A DNA stretch of 64,000 bases from Flavobacterium sp. (lineage in GTDB: Bacteria; Bacteroidota; Bacteroidia; Flavobacteriales; Flavobacteriaceae), in assembly GCF_024710485.1 (NCBI RefSeq), contig NZ_JANJUQ010000007.1, positions 124,001 through 188,000 of the forward strand. Direction: 5' to 3'. The translations under genes and the position numbers were made by a program. This document shows, one piece after another, positions 25,210-34,405 of this stretch; the first letter of the stretch is position 1; the number at the start of each line of letters is the position of its first letter. The notes under the pieces were generated by a model, which was given only the letters and a program-made list of their open reading frames with translations, ran no database searches and was not told the DNA's origin.

Positions 25210-26847
25210 ATGTTTTCCAAATTCAAAAAAAGATATATTCTTACTGCTGTTGTAACCGGTTTTCTTTTTATCGGAGTAAGTTTTAAAGATGATTTTTTCG
25301 AAATTTCCAAGCAAATCGAAATCTTCACCACACTGTTTAAAACCGTCAACCAAAACTATGTAGATGAAACCAATCCGTCGGAGCTTATGGACAAAGCCAT
25401 TAAGAGCATGTTGGCCGATTTGGATCCGTATACCAATTATTTCAACGAGCAAGACGTTATCAAATTCAAAATCAACAATACCGGAGAATACACGGGTATC
25501 GGGGCTATGATTACTCGAAAAGAAGACAAACTCATCATCAAAGAACCTTATAAAGGATTTCCGGCCGATAAAGCCGGTTTGAAAGCCGGTGACGAAATCA
25601 TTCAAATCGGCGATGTGATTTTAGCCGATTTTAAAGACGATGCTTCTCAATTGCTCAAAGGCGCTAAAAACACCAAAATCGAAATCAAATACCTGCGCCA
25701 AGGCAAACCACAAACCACACAATTGGTCTTAGATGAAGTAGAAGTAAAAGCCGTTCCTTTTTTTGGTAAAATCGACGACAAAACCGGATACATTGTGCTC
25801 TCGCAATTCAACAAAAAAGCTTCCTTTGAAACCCGCGAGGCTTTAGAAAAACTCAAAGCCGACGGCGCTCAACAGCTGATTCTAGATTTAAGAGGTAATC
25901 CCGGCGGATTGTTGAACGAAGCCGTAAACATTTGCAATTTATTTGTGCCCAAAGGTGAAGTTATTGTAACAACAAAATCGAAAAACGAAAAATACAACAA
26001 CACTTATAAAACCACTCGCGAACCGATTGACACACAAATTCCGATTGTGGTGATTGTGGACGGAAAAAGTGCTTCGGCTTCCGAAATTGTTTCCGGTGCT
26101 TTACAAGATTTAGACCGTGCCGTAGTTGTGGGCAGCCGAAGTTTTGGTAAAGGTTTGGTACAACGACCGATAGACATGACTTACGGCACACAGGTAAAAG
26201 TGACTATTTCTCGTTATTACACGCCTTCGGGCAGATGCATTCAGGCGCTGAATTACAACAAAAAAGACAAAGACGGGAAGGCCACACGCACCGATGAGAA
26301 AAATTACAATATTTTCAAAACCCGTAAAGGACGACCGGTTTACGACGGCGGCGGTGTTTTGCCGGATGTGGAAATAGCAGAAACCAAAACCAGCAGCATA
26401 GCCGAAGCCTTGCAGAAAAACGACGGAATTTTTAACTATGCCACATATTACTACTACAAACATCCGTCTTTAGGAGATAAAATTCCAACGATTACCGATG
26501 CTGATTTTGCCGATTTCAAGGCATTTCTAAAACGCGAAAAAATTGAATTTAACACCGAATCGGAAGTGGCTTTGAAAACGCTGTTGGAGAAAGCTAAAAA
26601 GGAAAATATTGATTCGGCTATAGCGGCAGAATATCAACAATTATTGAGTGCTTTGCAAAAAAGCGAACAGGTGATGATTGATAAAAATCAGAAAGAAATC
26701 AAAAATCTGATTTTAGACGAAATCATCAAGCGCTACCAATACAAAGAAGGTTTGTACCAGTACTATGCTAAAAGTAATTTAGAAATCAAAAGAGCTGTTA
26801 GCTTGTTAAACAACATTGCCGAATACAATAAAATTTTAAAAATCTAA
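25210..26847 (+). CDS. S41 C-terminal processing peptidase (CtpA/Prc-like)
   Basis: 545 residues with one N-terminal membrane segment or signal (residues 10-24), then a PDZ domain (about 90-175) and the S41 protease core. Catalytic Ser is S289 in KSASASEIVSGAL and catalytic Lys is K314 in SFGKGLVQ, spaced 25 residues as in E. coli Prc. A helical C-terminal extension (about 430-545) follows. It acts in the periplasm on proteins with nonpolar C-termini. It is one base ahead of the OmpA-type gene, an evident operon. Confidence 0.93.
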   Translation: MFSKFKKRYILTAVVTGFLFIGVSFKDDFFEISKQIEIFTTLFKTVNQNYVDETNPSELMDKAIKSMLADLDPYTNYFNEQDVIKFKINNTGEYTGIGAMITRKEDKLIIKEPYKGFPADKAGLKAGDEIIQIGDVILADFKDDASQLLKGAKNTKIEIKYLRQGKPQTTQLVLDEVEVKAVPFFGKIDDKTGYIVLSQFNKKASFETREALEKLKADGAQQLILDLRGNPGGLLNEAVNICNLFVPKGEVIVTTKSKNEKYNNTYKTTREPIDTQIPIVVIVDGKSASASEIVSGALQDLDRAVVVGSRSFGKGLVQRPIDMTYGTQVKVTISRYYTPSGRCIQALNYNKKDKDGKATRTDEKNYNIFKTRKGRPVYDGGGVLPDVEIAETKTSSIAEALQKNDGIFNYATYYYYKHPSLGDKIPTITDADFADFKAFLKREKIEFNTESEVALKTLLEKAKKENIDSAIAAEYQQLLSALQKSEQVMIDKNQKEIKNLILDEIIKRYQYKEGLYQYYAKSNLEIKRAVSLLNNIAEYNKILKI

Positions 26848-26848
26848 G

Positions 26849-27664
26849 ATGAAGAAGCTCTTGCAATATCTGCCATTACTGTTTATCGGACTTTTACAAG
26901 CTCAGGAAGAAGTAGTGCATTCTGTGTATTTTGAATTTGACAAATTCACCTTGAATGAAGTTCAGGCAAAAGACGTTATTGATTTTATCAAAAAAACAGA
27001 TTCTACTCGAATCGAATCGATACAAATTTTCGGTTACACAGATGACATCGGCAAAGAAGCTTACAACTTTAAGCTATCGACCAAACGAGCGGCAGAAATT
27101 CAAAATAAATTTATTGAAAGCGGCATCAAAAGTAAAATTATAGTCACCATTGAGGGCAAAGGGCGAATTTTGATTGACGACGATATCGTTGAAAATTTAC
27201 CCGAAAAACGCTCCAAAAACCGTCGGGTTGATGTAGTGTTGAATCTGAAACCGCTACCCAAAATTGTAATTCCGGGATTTTACAATACAATTCAAAAAAA
27301 CCACATTATTGGCGATCATGTATACTTGGACAATGTTTTATTCGAGCGCGGTAGCAGCAAACTGACGTTCAAATCGAAAGCCGAATTGGATAAAATTGCC
27401 AAGTTGTTGCACAAGTACAAAAATCTGCAATTTGAAATTCAAGGGCATGTTTGTTGTACGCCACCGTATCAAAAAGAAGCCATCGATAAAGACACTAAGA
27501 AAAGACAGCTTTCCACTAACCGCGCGCAAAGCGTTTACAAATACCTTGTCTTCAAAAAAATACCTAAAAACCGGATGACTTTCAAAGGTTACGGCAATAC
27601 GGTTCCGTTGGGAAAAGGCGCCGAATACGACCGCAGAGTCGAATTGGTGATTACCAAAATATAA
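26849..27664 (+). CDS. Protein with two tandem OmpA-like domains
   Basis: 271 residues: a signal peptide (to about residue 18), a first OmpA-like peptidoglycan-binding domain (about 24-130, with VYFEFDKFTLNEVQ and RSKNRRVDVVL), then a second (about 155-270, with NVLFERGSSKLTFKSKAELD and EYDRRVELVITK). The second carries an insertion with CCTPPYQKEAIDKDTKKRQ. No beta-barrel is present, so it is a soluble or membrane-tethered periplasmic cell-wall linker. The ATG follows the ctpA-like stop after one base. Confidence 0.9.
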   Translation: MKKLLQYLPLLFIGLLQAQEEVVHSVYFEFDKFTLNEVQAKDVIDFIKKTDSTRIESIQIFGYTDDIGKEAYNFKLSTKRAAEIQNKFIESGIKSKIIVTIEGKGRILIDDDIVENLPEKRSKNRRVDVVLNLKPLPKIVIPGFYNTIQKNHIIGDHVYLDNVLFERGSSKLTFKSKAELDKIAKLLHKYKNLQFEIQGHVCCTPPYQKEAIDKDTKKRQLSTNRAQSVYKYLVFKKIPKNRMTFKGYGNTVPLGKGAEYDRRVELVITKI

Positions 27665-28111
27665 CTACGATTTCTTCATTCGGATGTGCGGAATGTCATC
27701 TTCCAGATAAGTATCGCTGATTTGGACAAATCCGTGACTTTCATAAAAATGTTTGAGGTACAACTGCGCTGAAATGGTAATTTCGGTTACCTCAAAATGT
27801 GTTTCAATGACCTGAATGGCTTCGCGCATTAAAATATGTCCGAGTTTTTTACTTCTGGAAGTTTCTTTAACCACTACTCTCCCAATGGATGCTTCTTCAA
27901 AATAATCTCTGGGTTTAAACAAGCGAGCATAAGCCACAATTTCACCGTTTTCTTCGCCAATCAAATGTAATGCTTTCTCGTCTTTGCCATCTATGTCTTG
28001 ATAAACGCAATTTTGCTCCACCACAAAGACTTCTGAGCGCAATTGTAATACTTTGTATAGTTCGGGCACAGAAAGTGCTTCAAATCGCTTAATTTTCCAT
28101 TGTAGGTTCAT
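27665..28111 (-). CDS. GNAT acetyltransferase, ElaA-like
   Basis: 148 residues. The ElaA-type pattern is clear: LYKVLQLRSEVFVVEQNCVY near the N-terminus, the DGKDEKALHL strand, the GRVVVKETSRSKKLGHILM acetyl-CoA loop (Q/RxxGxG/A variant) and a C-terminal HFYESHGF. It acetylates an unknown small molecule or protein. Its stop codon abuts the stop of the convergent OmpA-type gene with no spacer. Confidence 0.9.
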   Translation of the reverse strand: MNLQWKIKRFEALSVPELYKVLQLRSEVFVVEQNCVYQDIDGKDEKALHLIGEENGEIVAYARLFKPRDYFEEASIGRVVVKETSRSKKLGHILMREAIQVIETHFEVTEITISAQLYLKHFYESHGFVQISDTYLEDDIPHIRMKKS

Positions 28112-28117
28112 ATCGGT

Positions 28118-29089
28118 TTATTTTTGAAATTGAATCGACTTAATGATGGATTCTAATTCAAACATCAAGTCTCTTTTTTCTTTGGATGGTGCATAACAAA
28201 AGCCTTCCAGCACCAATATTCGTTTGTTGACTTTGTCGAAAATCGTGTAATTGAGAAATGGCCCCGACATAAAATCGTTTTTCATTTGCCACGTACCTTT
28301 GGTTTCATAAGTTTTTCGCTCAGCCAAAGTGGTTTTCGAAAAATAAGGCGAATACGCTTCTTCGGTAAGCATTCGTGTTCCATGCACGGAACCGTGAATA
28401 TATTTTCTGCCAATGGAATCTCGGGTTCTTACGATATCGTTGACAGCGCTGCCACTACGGATGCTGTTCCATGGCAATTGGTAAATAATGATACTGGTGT
28501 TTCCGCTTGTAATTTCGCTTTTGAGCCAAATAAAATTCTTGCGGCGCATTACATATTCGTATTTGGACGGAATGAGCAAATCGATATTGAATTTTTTTTG
28601 GATTTTTTTAGTATCTAGTAAAGAATCTTTGAAAATCTTTTGGTTTTGAGCGATTTCAATATCGCGCATTTTTTGAATGATGTTCGGTGCATGCTCTTCC
28701 AGCAACGCAATGATTTCGGTGGTAGATTTTCCGGTAATGTGAACGGCATTTTGCGGTGCTGAAAATTCGTTTTGCTTGATTTCGAATTTGATTTCGTTGT
28801 CTTTTTTTACAATGATAATGTTGCGGGAGTCAGTCGAAAATCCTTCAAAGAGTTTTACCGGATATTGATTGATGGTAAAGAGTGGTTCTTCTTGCGGTAA
28901 TCCCAAAACTGGTGAGGCAAACTTGTTACGAATACTATCGCCTACTTCTCCGTTCCAAAGCTGATCATCAATAATCACCGCAATGGTATTGATAGCCGCC
29001 GAAGCATCATCCGGAAGCTTCTTCTTTTTAAACGAACAAGAAGTCCCGATAACCGCAACCAAAAGCCATAAAAAAAGGGTTTTATTCAT
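28118..29089 (-). CDS. DUF4837 family lipoprotein
   Basis: About 323 residues when started at MNKTLFLWLL. The signal has a lipobox-like VIGTSC with Cys at about residue 18. The mature protein begins SFKKKKLPD and follows the DUF4837 pattern (VIIDDQLWNGEVGDSIRNKF, then KLFEGFSTDSRNIIIVKK and the late NIIQKMRDIEIAQNQK). The family is Bacteroidota-specific with no known role. It lies 39 nt downstream of the lytic transglycosylase gene and 6 nt ahead of the GNAT gene, so the three likely share a transcript. Confidence 0.86.
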   Translation of the reverse strand: MNKTLFLWLLVAVIGTSCSFKKKKLPDDASAAINTIAVIIDDQLWNGEVGDSIRNKFASPVLGLPQEEPLFTINQYPVKLFEGFSTDSRNIIIVKKDNEIKFEIKQNEFSAPQNAVHITGKSTTEIIALLEEHAPNIIQKMRDIEIAQNQKIFKDSLLDTKKIQKKFNIDLLIPSKYEYVMRRKNFIWLKSEITSGNTSIIIYQLPWNSIRSGSAVNDIVRTRDSIGRKYIHGSVHGTRMLTEEAYSPYFSKTTLAERKTYETKGTWQMKNDFMSGPFLNYTIFDKVNKRILVLEGFCYAPSKEKRDLMFELESIIKSIQFQK

Positions 29090-29127
29090 AACTGAAGTAA
29101 AACCCAAATTTAGAGAAGATTTTCGGA

Positions 29128-31356
29128 TTAACCGTTGTTAATTTTCAACTTCATACCCGGCTTTAAACTTTCGTTTTTAATGCCGTTCCATTTTTTGATG
29201 TCGGAAATGGTTACGCCCGGATATTTTTTAGCGATGCTGAACAGGGAATCGCCTTTTTTAACATAGTACAATTTGTATTCACTTCTTTCGTTAGCGGCAA
29301 TATCTTCATTTTTAGCAGATTTGGCTTCACTTACCGCTACTTCCTTTTTAGAAACGATTAGGGTTTCGCCTAATTTTACGTTGTTGCTTTCCAAGCCGTT
29401 CCATTCTTTAATTTCGGCTACAGTTACATTGTATTTTTTAGCAATGGTTCCTAAGTATTCGCCTTTTTTAACTTTATGTTCAACAGTTTTAATTTCTGTT
29501 TTAGGGGTTTCGACAGTAGCTTCTTCTTTGTTGGCCAAAGCCAATTTAGCGCCTAACTGTACATTCAAATCTTCCAGATTGTTCCATTTTTTTAAGTCTT
29601 CAATACTAACGTTGAATTTTTTGGCAATACTGAAAAGATTATCGCCTTTTTGTACTTCATAAAAATCGGAAGTTGTATTGTTTTCCTCAATGTTATTTTC
29701 ATTAGAAGCTACAGCAGTTTCAACTTTATCCGCTTTAACTTCTTTTCTGACTGTAGTAACAACACGCTCATTTTTGATGATTTTTAAGTTAGCACCAAGA
29801 GCGATATTATTACTTTTCAGCTTGTTCCATTTTTTAATTTCAGCTACAGAAACATCGTATTTGTTCGATATCTCGCCTAAATTATCACCCTTTTTTACTC
29901 GGTAATACTTGACCACATCCTTGTAACTAACCACTTTCTCTTCCTTGAAATTTTTGTTAGCATTTGAAGCTAGGGCTGTTGAAGTAGAATCTTTAACGGT
30001 AGTTTTGTTTGTAGATGCGATGGCGGAATTGTCGTTCACATAAATCTTTAGGCTTCTGCCTAACGGTGCTTTGTTACTTTTGAGGCGATTCCATTTTTTC
30101 AAATCCGACATCGAAATGCCATACCTATCGGAAATCTCGCTTAAACTATCACCGCGACGCACTTTGTGGTATTTAACTTTAGCTGAAGAACCAATAGAAT
30201 CTTTGGAAGCTACCATAGATTGGAATGGTTTTTCTCTTCTGCCGGCTTCAAAATCGGCGTATGCGTAAATCTTATCTTCGTTAGAAGTAAACACGGCGAT
30301 TTTATCTACCGGCAATCTCAAAAAATGCTTCTCCCCGGTGATGAATGGAATTTCTTCTCTTTTATAAATAGGATTCAAGAACTGTAGTTCTGCAACCGGT
30401 ACGTCTAACAAATCAGAAAGTTGCTTAAACGTCAATGCTCTTTTCACCATAACTGTATCAGTAGTAAAATGATTGGCAACTGATCGATCCGGTTTAATAC
30501 CGTGTTCTTTATGGTATTCAAAAATATACATCGTGGCTAAAAAAGCCGGTACGTATCCTTGGGTTTCTTTGTGTAAATACGGTCGGATATTCCAATAATT
30601 TTGCTTTCCGCCAGAACGACGAATCGCTTTAGCTACGTTACCCGGACCGGTGTTGTAAGACGCTAAAACCAAATCCCAATCGCCAAAAATAGCGTACATG
30701 TTTTTCATGTATTGTGCGGCAGCGGCACTGGCTTTTAGTGGATCTCTTCGGTCATCGGCATAGGTGTCAACTTTTAAACCGTACTGTTTTCCGGTTTGGT
30801 ACATAAACTGCCATAATCCTGTAGCGCCAACGCGAGAAACGGCTCTAGGGTTTAAAGCTGATTCTACTACAGACAAATATTTGATTTCTAACGGGATATT
30901 TTGAGCCGCCAGAGCTTCTTCAAACAAAGGAAAATAAAACTGAGAAATACCCATCAATCTTTCAAAAGAGCGCTTTCTGTTTTTCAAAAACGATTTGATT
31001 ACGTTTTCTAAACCGACGTTATACTCTATGTTAAAAGGAGACTTCTCGTCTAACTTTTTTAATCTTTCTTTTAAAAGCTCGGTTGGTAACTCGTAATCTA
31101 CCTTTTCATCAACATTGATATTTTTGATGTCTAAAGTCATTTCTTCGTACAAATCCAAACTTGCCAATTCCTGCATCCACATACTGTCGATACATTTGGC
31201 CATATTGTCTTGTACAAAAGTAGCTTTTATAGAGTCCAGATACTGTCGTTGGGTAAGCGGCGTCTTTTTAACGGGCGCTTTGATAATTGAATCTTGGGCA
31301 AATACAGCCGTAGAAAGTAAAACCAAAGCCAAAGACGTTATTTTTTTTACAGTCAT
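29128..31356 (-). CDS. Membrane-bound lytic transglycosylase with five LysM
   Basis: 742 residues: signal peptide to about residue 20, an SLT lytic-transglycosylase domain (about 145-290) with the catalytic Glu E165 in SVVESALNP and the GATGLWQFM and ASYNTGPGNV motifs, then five LysM repeats at about 396-440, 485-528, 565-608, 626-668 and 696-740. LysM modules bind peptidoglycan; the enzyme cleaves glycan strands in the periplasm. MltD in E. coli has two or three LysM, so this copy number is high. Linkers are Lys/Thr/Ala-rich. Confidence 0.92.
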   Translation of the reverse strand: MTVKKITSLALVLLSTAVFAQDSIIKAPVKKTPLTQRQYLDSIKATFVQDNMAKCIDSMWMQELASLDLYEEMTLDIKNINVDEKVDYELPTELLKERLKKLDEKSPFNIEYNVGLENVIKSFLKNRKRSFERLMGISQFYFPLFEEALAAQNIPLEIKYLSVVESALNPRAVSRVGATGLWQFMYQTGKQYGLKVDTYADDRRDPLKASAAAAQYMKNMYAIFGDWDLVLASYNTGPGNVAKAIRRSGGKQNYWNIRPYLHKETQGYVPAFLATMYIFEYHKEHGIKPDRSVANHFTTDTVMVKRALTFKQLSDLLDVPVAELQFLNPIYKREEIPFITGEKHFLRLPVDKIAVFTSNEDKIYAYADFEAGRREKPFQSMVASKDSIGSSAKVKYHKVRRGDSLSEISDRYGISMSDLKKWNRLKSNKAPLGRSLKIYVNDNSAIASTNKTTVKDSTSTALASNANKNFKEEKVVSYKDVVKYYRVKKGDNLGEISNKYDVSVAEIKKWNKLKSNNIALGANLKIIKNERVVTTVRKEVKADKVETAVASNENNIEENNTTSDFYEVQKGDNLFSIAKKFNVSIEDLKKWNNLEDLNVQLGAKLALANKEEATVETPKTEIKTVEHKVKKGEYLGTIAKKYNVTVAEIKEWNGLESNNVKLGETLIVSKKEVAVSEAKSAKNEDIAANERSEYKLYYVKKGDSLFSIAKKYPGVTISDIKKWNGIKNESLKPGMKLKINNG

Positions 31357-31445
31357 GAGTCTTGTTTGTTTTGTGGTATTTTTATATGTTATTAATTAAT
31401 AAATTAATAACGCAATTAATTGTCTTTTATTGTGTTACAGAACAG

Positions 31446-32633
31446 CTAGTCCAAAATAGCAGCAATTCCGGGTAAAACTCTTCCTTCCAACATTTCCAAC
31501 ATGGCGCCTCCGCCGGTAGAAACATAGCTCATTTTATCTTCTAAACCGAATTGTTTTACTGCGGCCACCGAATCGCCTCCGCCTACTAAAGAGAAAGCGC
31601 CGTTCGCTGTTGATGCTGCAATAAAGTTCCCGAGCGTGATGGTTCCTTTAGCAAAAGTTTCCATTTCAAAAACACCTAATGGTCCGTTCCAAAGAATCGT
31701 TTTAGAATCCATGATGACTTTTTTGAAATTCTCCAAAGATTTCGGTCCGGCATCCAAACCTTGCCAACCTTCAGGAATTTCGCGAACGTCAACTATCTGA
31801 GTATTGGCATCGTTGGCAAAAGCATCGGCAGCGACTACGTCAACCGGAATGTGGATTTGCACATTTTTTTCTTTAGCCAAGCGCAAAATTTCCAAAGCCA
31901 ATTCTTGTTTATCGTCTTCACAAATCGAATTTCCGATGTGTCCGCCTAAGGCTTTAACGAAAGTAAACGTCATTCCGCCACCAATAATCATGTGGTCTAC
32001 TTTGTCTAAGATATTTTCGATTACTGTGATTTTCGAAGAAACTTTTGAACCTCCTAAAACAGCGGTTACCGGTTTTACCGAGTTGTTCAACACCCTGTTC
32101 AAGCTATCAATTTCTTTGGCCAAAAGCAATCCGAAACATTTATCGGTTGGAAAAAACTGAGCGATAATGGTCGTTGAAGCATGCGCTCTGTGTGCTGTTC
32201 CGAAAGCATCATTTACATAAATATCACCCAATGAAGCTAATCCTTTGGCAAAATTGACATCGCCGGCTTCTTCTTCTGCGTAAAATCGGAGGTTTTCCAA
32301 TAACAATACTTGTCCGGGTTGTAAACTTTGGGCTGCTTTTTGAGCGATTTCACCTTGACAATCTTCCGCAAAAAGAACAGGAACGCCTAAAACTTCAGAA
32401 GTTTTGGAAACTATATGTCTTAGAGAAAATTGGTCTTGTTTTCCTTTTGGTCTTCCCAAATGCGACATCAAGATTACACTTCCGCCGTCGGCCAAAATTT
32501 TGTCGATAGTTGGTTTAGCGGCTTCAATTCGATTGGCATCGGTTACGTTGAAATGCTCATCTAAAGGCACGTTAAAATCAACTCGAATAATGGCTTTTTT
32601 AGCGTTAAAATTAAAATCTTGTAAGGTTTTCAT
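31446..32633 (-). CDS. pgk: Phosphoglycerate kinase
   Basis: 395 residues from [10 protein letters not shown]; the open frame extends 40 codons upstream, but that part has no homology pattern and crosses the promoter. Pgk makes ATP and 3-phosphoglycerate from 1,3-bisphosphoglycerate in glycolysis. Visible signatures are the substrate-binding [15 protein letters not shown], and the nucleotide-binding [18 protein letters not shown] and [11 protein letters not shown]. It is a single gene with its own -7 element. Confidence 0.97.
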   Translation of the reverse strand: MKTLQDFNFNAKKAIIRVDFNVPLDEHFNVTDANRIEAAKPTIDKILADGGSVILMSHLGRPKGKQDQFSLRHIVSKTSEVLGVPVLFAEDCQGEIAQKAAQSLQPGQVLLLENLRFYAEEEAGDVNFAKGLASLGDIYVNDAFGTAHRAHASTTIIAQFFPTDKCFGLLLAKEIDSLNRVLNNSVKPVTAVLGGSKVSSKITVIENILDKVDHMIIGGGMTFTFVKALGGHIGNSICEDDKQELALEILRLAKEKNVQIHIPVDVVAADAFANDANTQIVDVREIPEGWQGLDAGPKSLENFKKVIMDSKTILWNGPLGVFEMETFAKGTITLGNFIAASTANGAFSLVGGGDSVAAVKQFGLEDKMSYVSTGGGAMLEMLEGRVLPGIAAILD

Positions 32634-32661
32634 TTGAAAATGTAAAGTTTTTGAATCTTTG

Positions 32662-32669
32662 CAAATATA
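32662..32669 (-). promoter_or_regulatory. Putative -7 element of pgk
   Basis: On the minus strand TATATTTG matches TAnnTTTG and lies 28 nt before the pgk ATG at 32633. Its position also argues that the longer N-terminal extension of the pgk frame is not translated. Confidence 0.45.
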
Positions 32670-32856
32670 GTAAAATTTAATTTTATCGTTCTTTTTGTGG
32701 TTTTTATCGATGTTTTTTAAGGAATTATTAAGCTTTAAGCCATTTATTTTCAATAGTATACTAAAACACTTATCGGCGGTTGTAACTCAGAAGGATTATA
32801 TACCATCATTATCTTTCACGTAGGAATTTGATTTTCTATTAGGGAAAAAAATACGC

Positions 32857-32864
32857 TATATTTG
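32857..32864 (+). promoter_or_regulatory. Putative -7 element of holB
   Basis: TATATTTG, a full -7 consensus match, lies four bases before the holB ATG at 32869. A leader this short would give a nearly leaderless message. TTTG at 32827-32830 is slightly too far for a standard -33 box. Confidence 0.4.
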
Positions 32865-32868
32865 CTCT

Positions 32869-34017
32869 ATGCAGTTTTCAGAAATACTTGGTCACGAACA
32901 CCTCAAAAACCATTTGATGCAAAGCGCTTCATCGGGAAGAATTCCGCATGCGCAATTGTTTGTTGGTCCGGAAGGTTGCGGCACATTGCTTATGGCTATT
33001 GCTTATGCACAATATGTTTTGTGTCTGAATTCGGGTTTGGAAAACTCGGGCGGCAACGAAAGCTGTAACTTGAAATTCCAAACCTTATCGCATCCCGATT
33101 TGCATTTTATTTATCCGAATGTAGCCAATGAAGATGTAAAATCGAAACCTAAAAGTGCTGATTTTATAGCCGATTGGCGTGCCTTTGTTTTAAAAAATCC
33201 CTACGGAAGTTTGTTTGATTGGTACAAACATTTGGGTGTGGAAAAAAAGCAAGGCATGATTCGCGTAGAAGATGCGCAGGACATTTTAAAATCGTTAGCC
33301 TTAAAATCTTATGAAGGCGGTTACAAAGTAATGATTGTTTGGATGGTGGAAAAAATGAACATCGAAGCCTCAAACAAACTGCTGAAACTTTTAGAAGAAC
33401 CGCCGGATAAAACACTTTTCATTTTAATCTCGGAAAACGAGGAAGACATCATTCAAACCATACGTTCCCGTTGTCAGGTATTGCACTTTGGTGCTTTACC
33501 GGAAGCCGTGATTGCCAAAGCCATGCGTGAAAAGTATTTTTTAGACGAACCTTCGGCTTTGAAAGTGGCCCATTTATCGCAAGGTAATTACAACAAGGCT
33601 ATTCACATTTTAAACAATGACAACAACGATTTTCCGTTTGAAAAATGGTTTGTAGATTGGGTTCGGGCGGCGTTCAGAGCTAAGGGAAATGCTGCGGCTA
33701 TACAGGATTTGATTTCCTGGAGCGAAGAGTTGGCCACTATTGGTCGCGAAGGTCAAAAACAATTTTTGTCGTATTGCACCGATTTGTTTCGTCAAGCGTT
33801 ATTGCTGAATTACCAAACCGAAAAATTGGTGTATTTGGAACCGGAAGTGGAAGGTTTTAAACTGGAAAAATTTGCACCCTTCGTCACCGGAAATAATATT
33901 ACGGAAATATTCAAAGAGCTATCTGATGCTGCCTATCATATTGAGCGTAATGGAAATGCGAAGATTATTTTAACCGATTTGTCTATAAAACTAACACGAT
34001 TAATCCATAAAAATTAA
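32869..34017 (+). CDS. holB: DNA polymerase III delta-prime subunit
   Basis: 382 residues, a clamp-loader AAA+ subunit. The ATP-binding P-loop is degenerate: GPEGCGTLL lacks the usual Lys-Thr, as expected for delta-prime, which does not hydrolyse ATP. The SRC motif is present as IRSRCQVLHF. The helicase-like sensor region NKLLKLLEEPPDKTLF is clear. It loads the sliding clamp together with the tau/gamma and delta subunits. Its ATG is separated from the downstream DoxX gene start by 4 nt after its stop, a two-gene operon. Confidence 0.93.
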   Translation: MQFSEILGHEHLKNHLMQSASSGRIPHAQLFVGPEGCGTLLMAIAYAQYVLCLNSGLENSGGNESCNLKFQTLSHPDLHFIYPNVANEDVKSKPKSADFIADWRAFVLKNPYGSLFDWYKHLGVEKKQGMIRVEDAQDILKSLALKSYEGGYKVMIVWMVEKMNIEASNKLLKLLEEPPDKTLFILISENEEDIIQTIRSRCQVLHFGALPEAVIAKAMREKYFLDEPSALKVAHLSQGNYNKAIHILNNDNNDFPFEKWFVDWVRAAFRAKGNAAAIQDLISWSEELATIGREGQKQFLSYCTDLFRQALLLNYQTEKLVYLEPEVEGFKLEKFAPFVTGNNITEIFKELSDAAYHIERNGNAKIILTDLSIKLTRLIHKN

Positions 34018-34021
34018 ACCT

Positions 34022-34405
34022 ATGAACAATACTGCCTCTATTTTAGTCTTACTTTTTTTAGCGGTTACCTTTGTACAATCGGCTTATGATAAAGTATTTG
34101 CCTGGAAAGGCAACGTTGAATGGTTGAAAGGTCATTTTGCCCAAACCATTTTGAAAAACAATGTGCCTTTGGCTTTGTTCATCATACTCATTTTGGAGTT
34201 GATGACCGGCATTTTTACTTTGGTCGGCTGTGTAGAATTATGGGTTAACGGCGGCAAAACTTGGGGATTGTATGGCGCCATTTTTTCGTCGGTGACTTTA
34301 ATCTTCTTGCTTTTAGGGCAACGCTTGGCTAAAGATTACGACGGTGCACGTACGATTGCCATTTACTTTGTGCCATCGGTTTTAGCTGTTTGGTGGTTAA
34401 GTTAA
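34022..34405 (+). CDS. DoxX-like membrane protein
   Basis: 127 residues with four hydrophobic segments (about 5-22, 45-66, 77-98, 108-125), the DoxX family layout. The family has been linked to redox reactions and membrane quinone systems, but no activity can be assigned here. The start lies 4 nt after holB. Its 3' end overlaps the convergent PIF1-like helicase gene by 9 nt. Confidence 0.82.
   Translation: MNNTASILVLLFLAVTFVQSAYDKVFAWKGNVEWLKGHFAQTILKNNVPLALFIILILELMTGIFTLVGCVELWVNGGKTWGLYGAIFSSVTLIFLLLGQRLAKDYDGARTIAIYFVPSVLAVWWLS

Noticed and set aside
25186..25605. 139-residue frame opposite the CtpA-like gene
   Set aside because: Aromatic-rich antisense shadow; no initiation signal.
32774..32800. 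D-arm-like sequence GTAACTCAGAAGGAT that might be a tRNA remnant
   Set aside because: No matching acceptor, anticodon or T-arm is nearby; probably chance.
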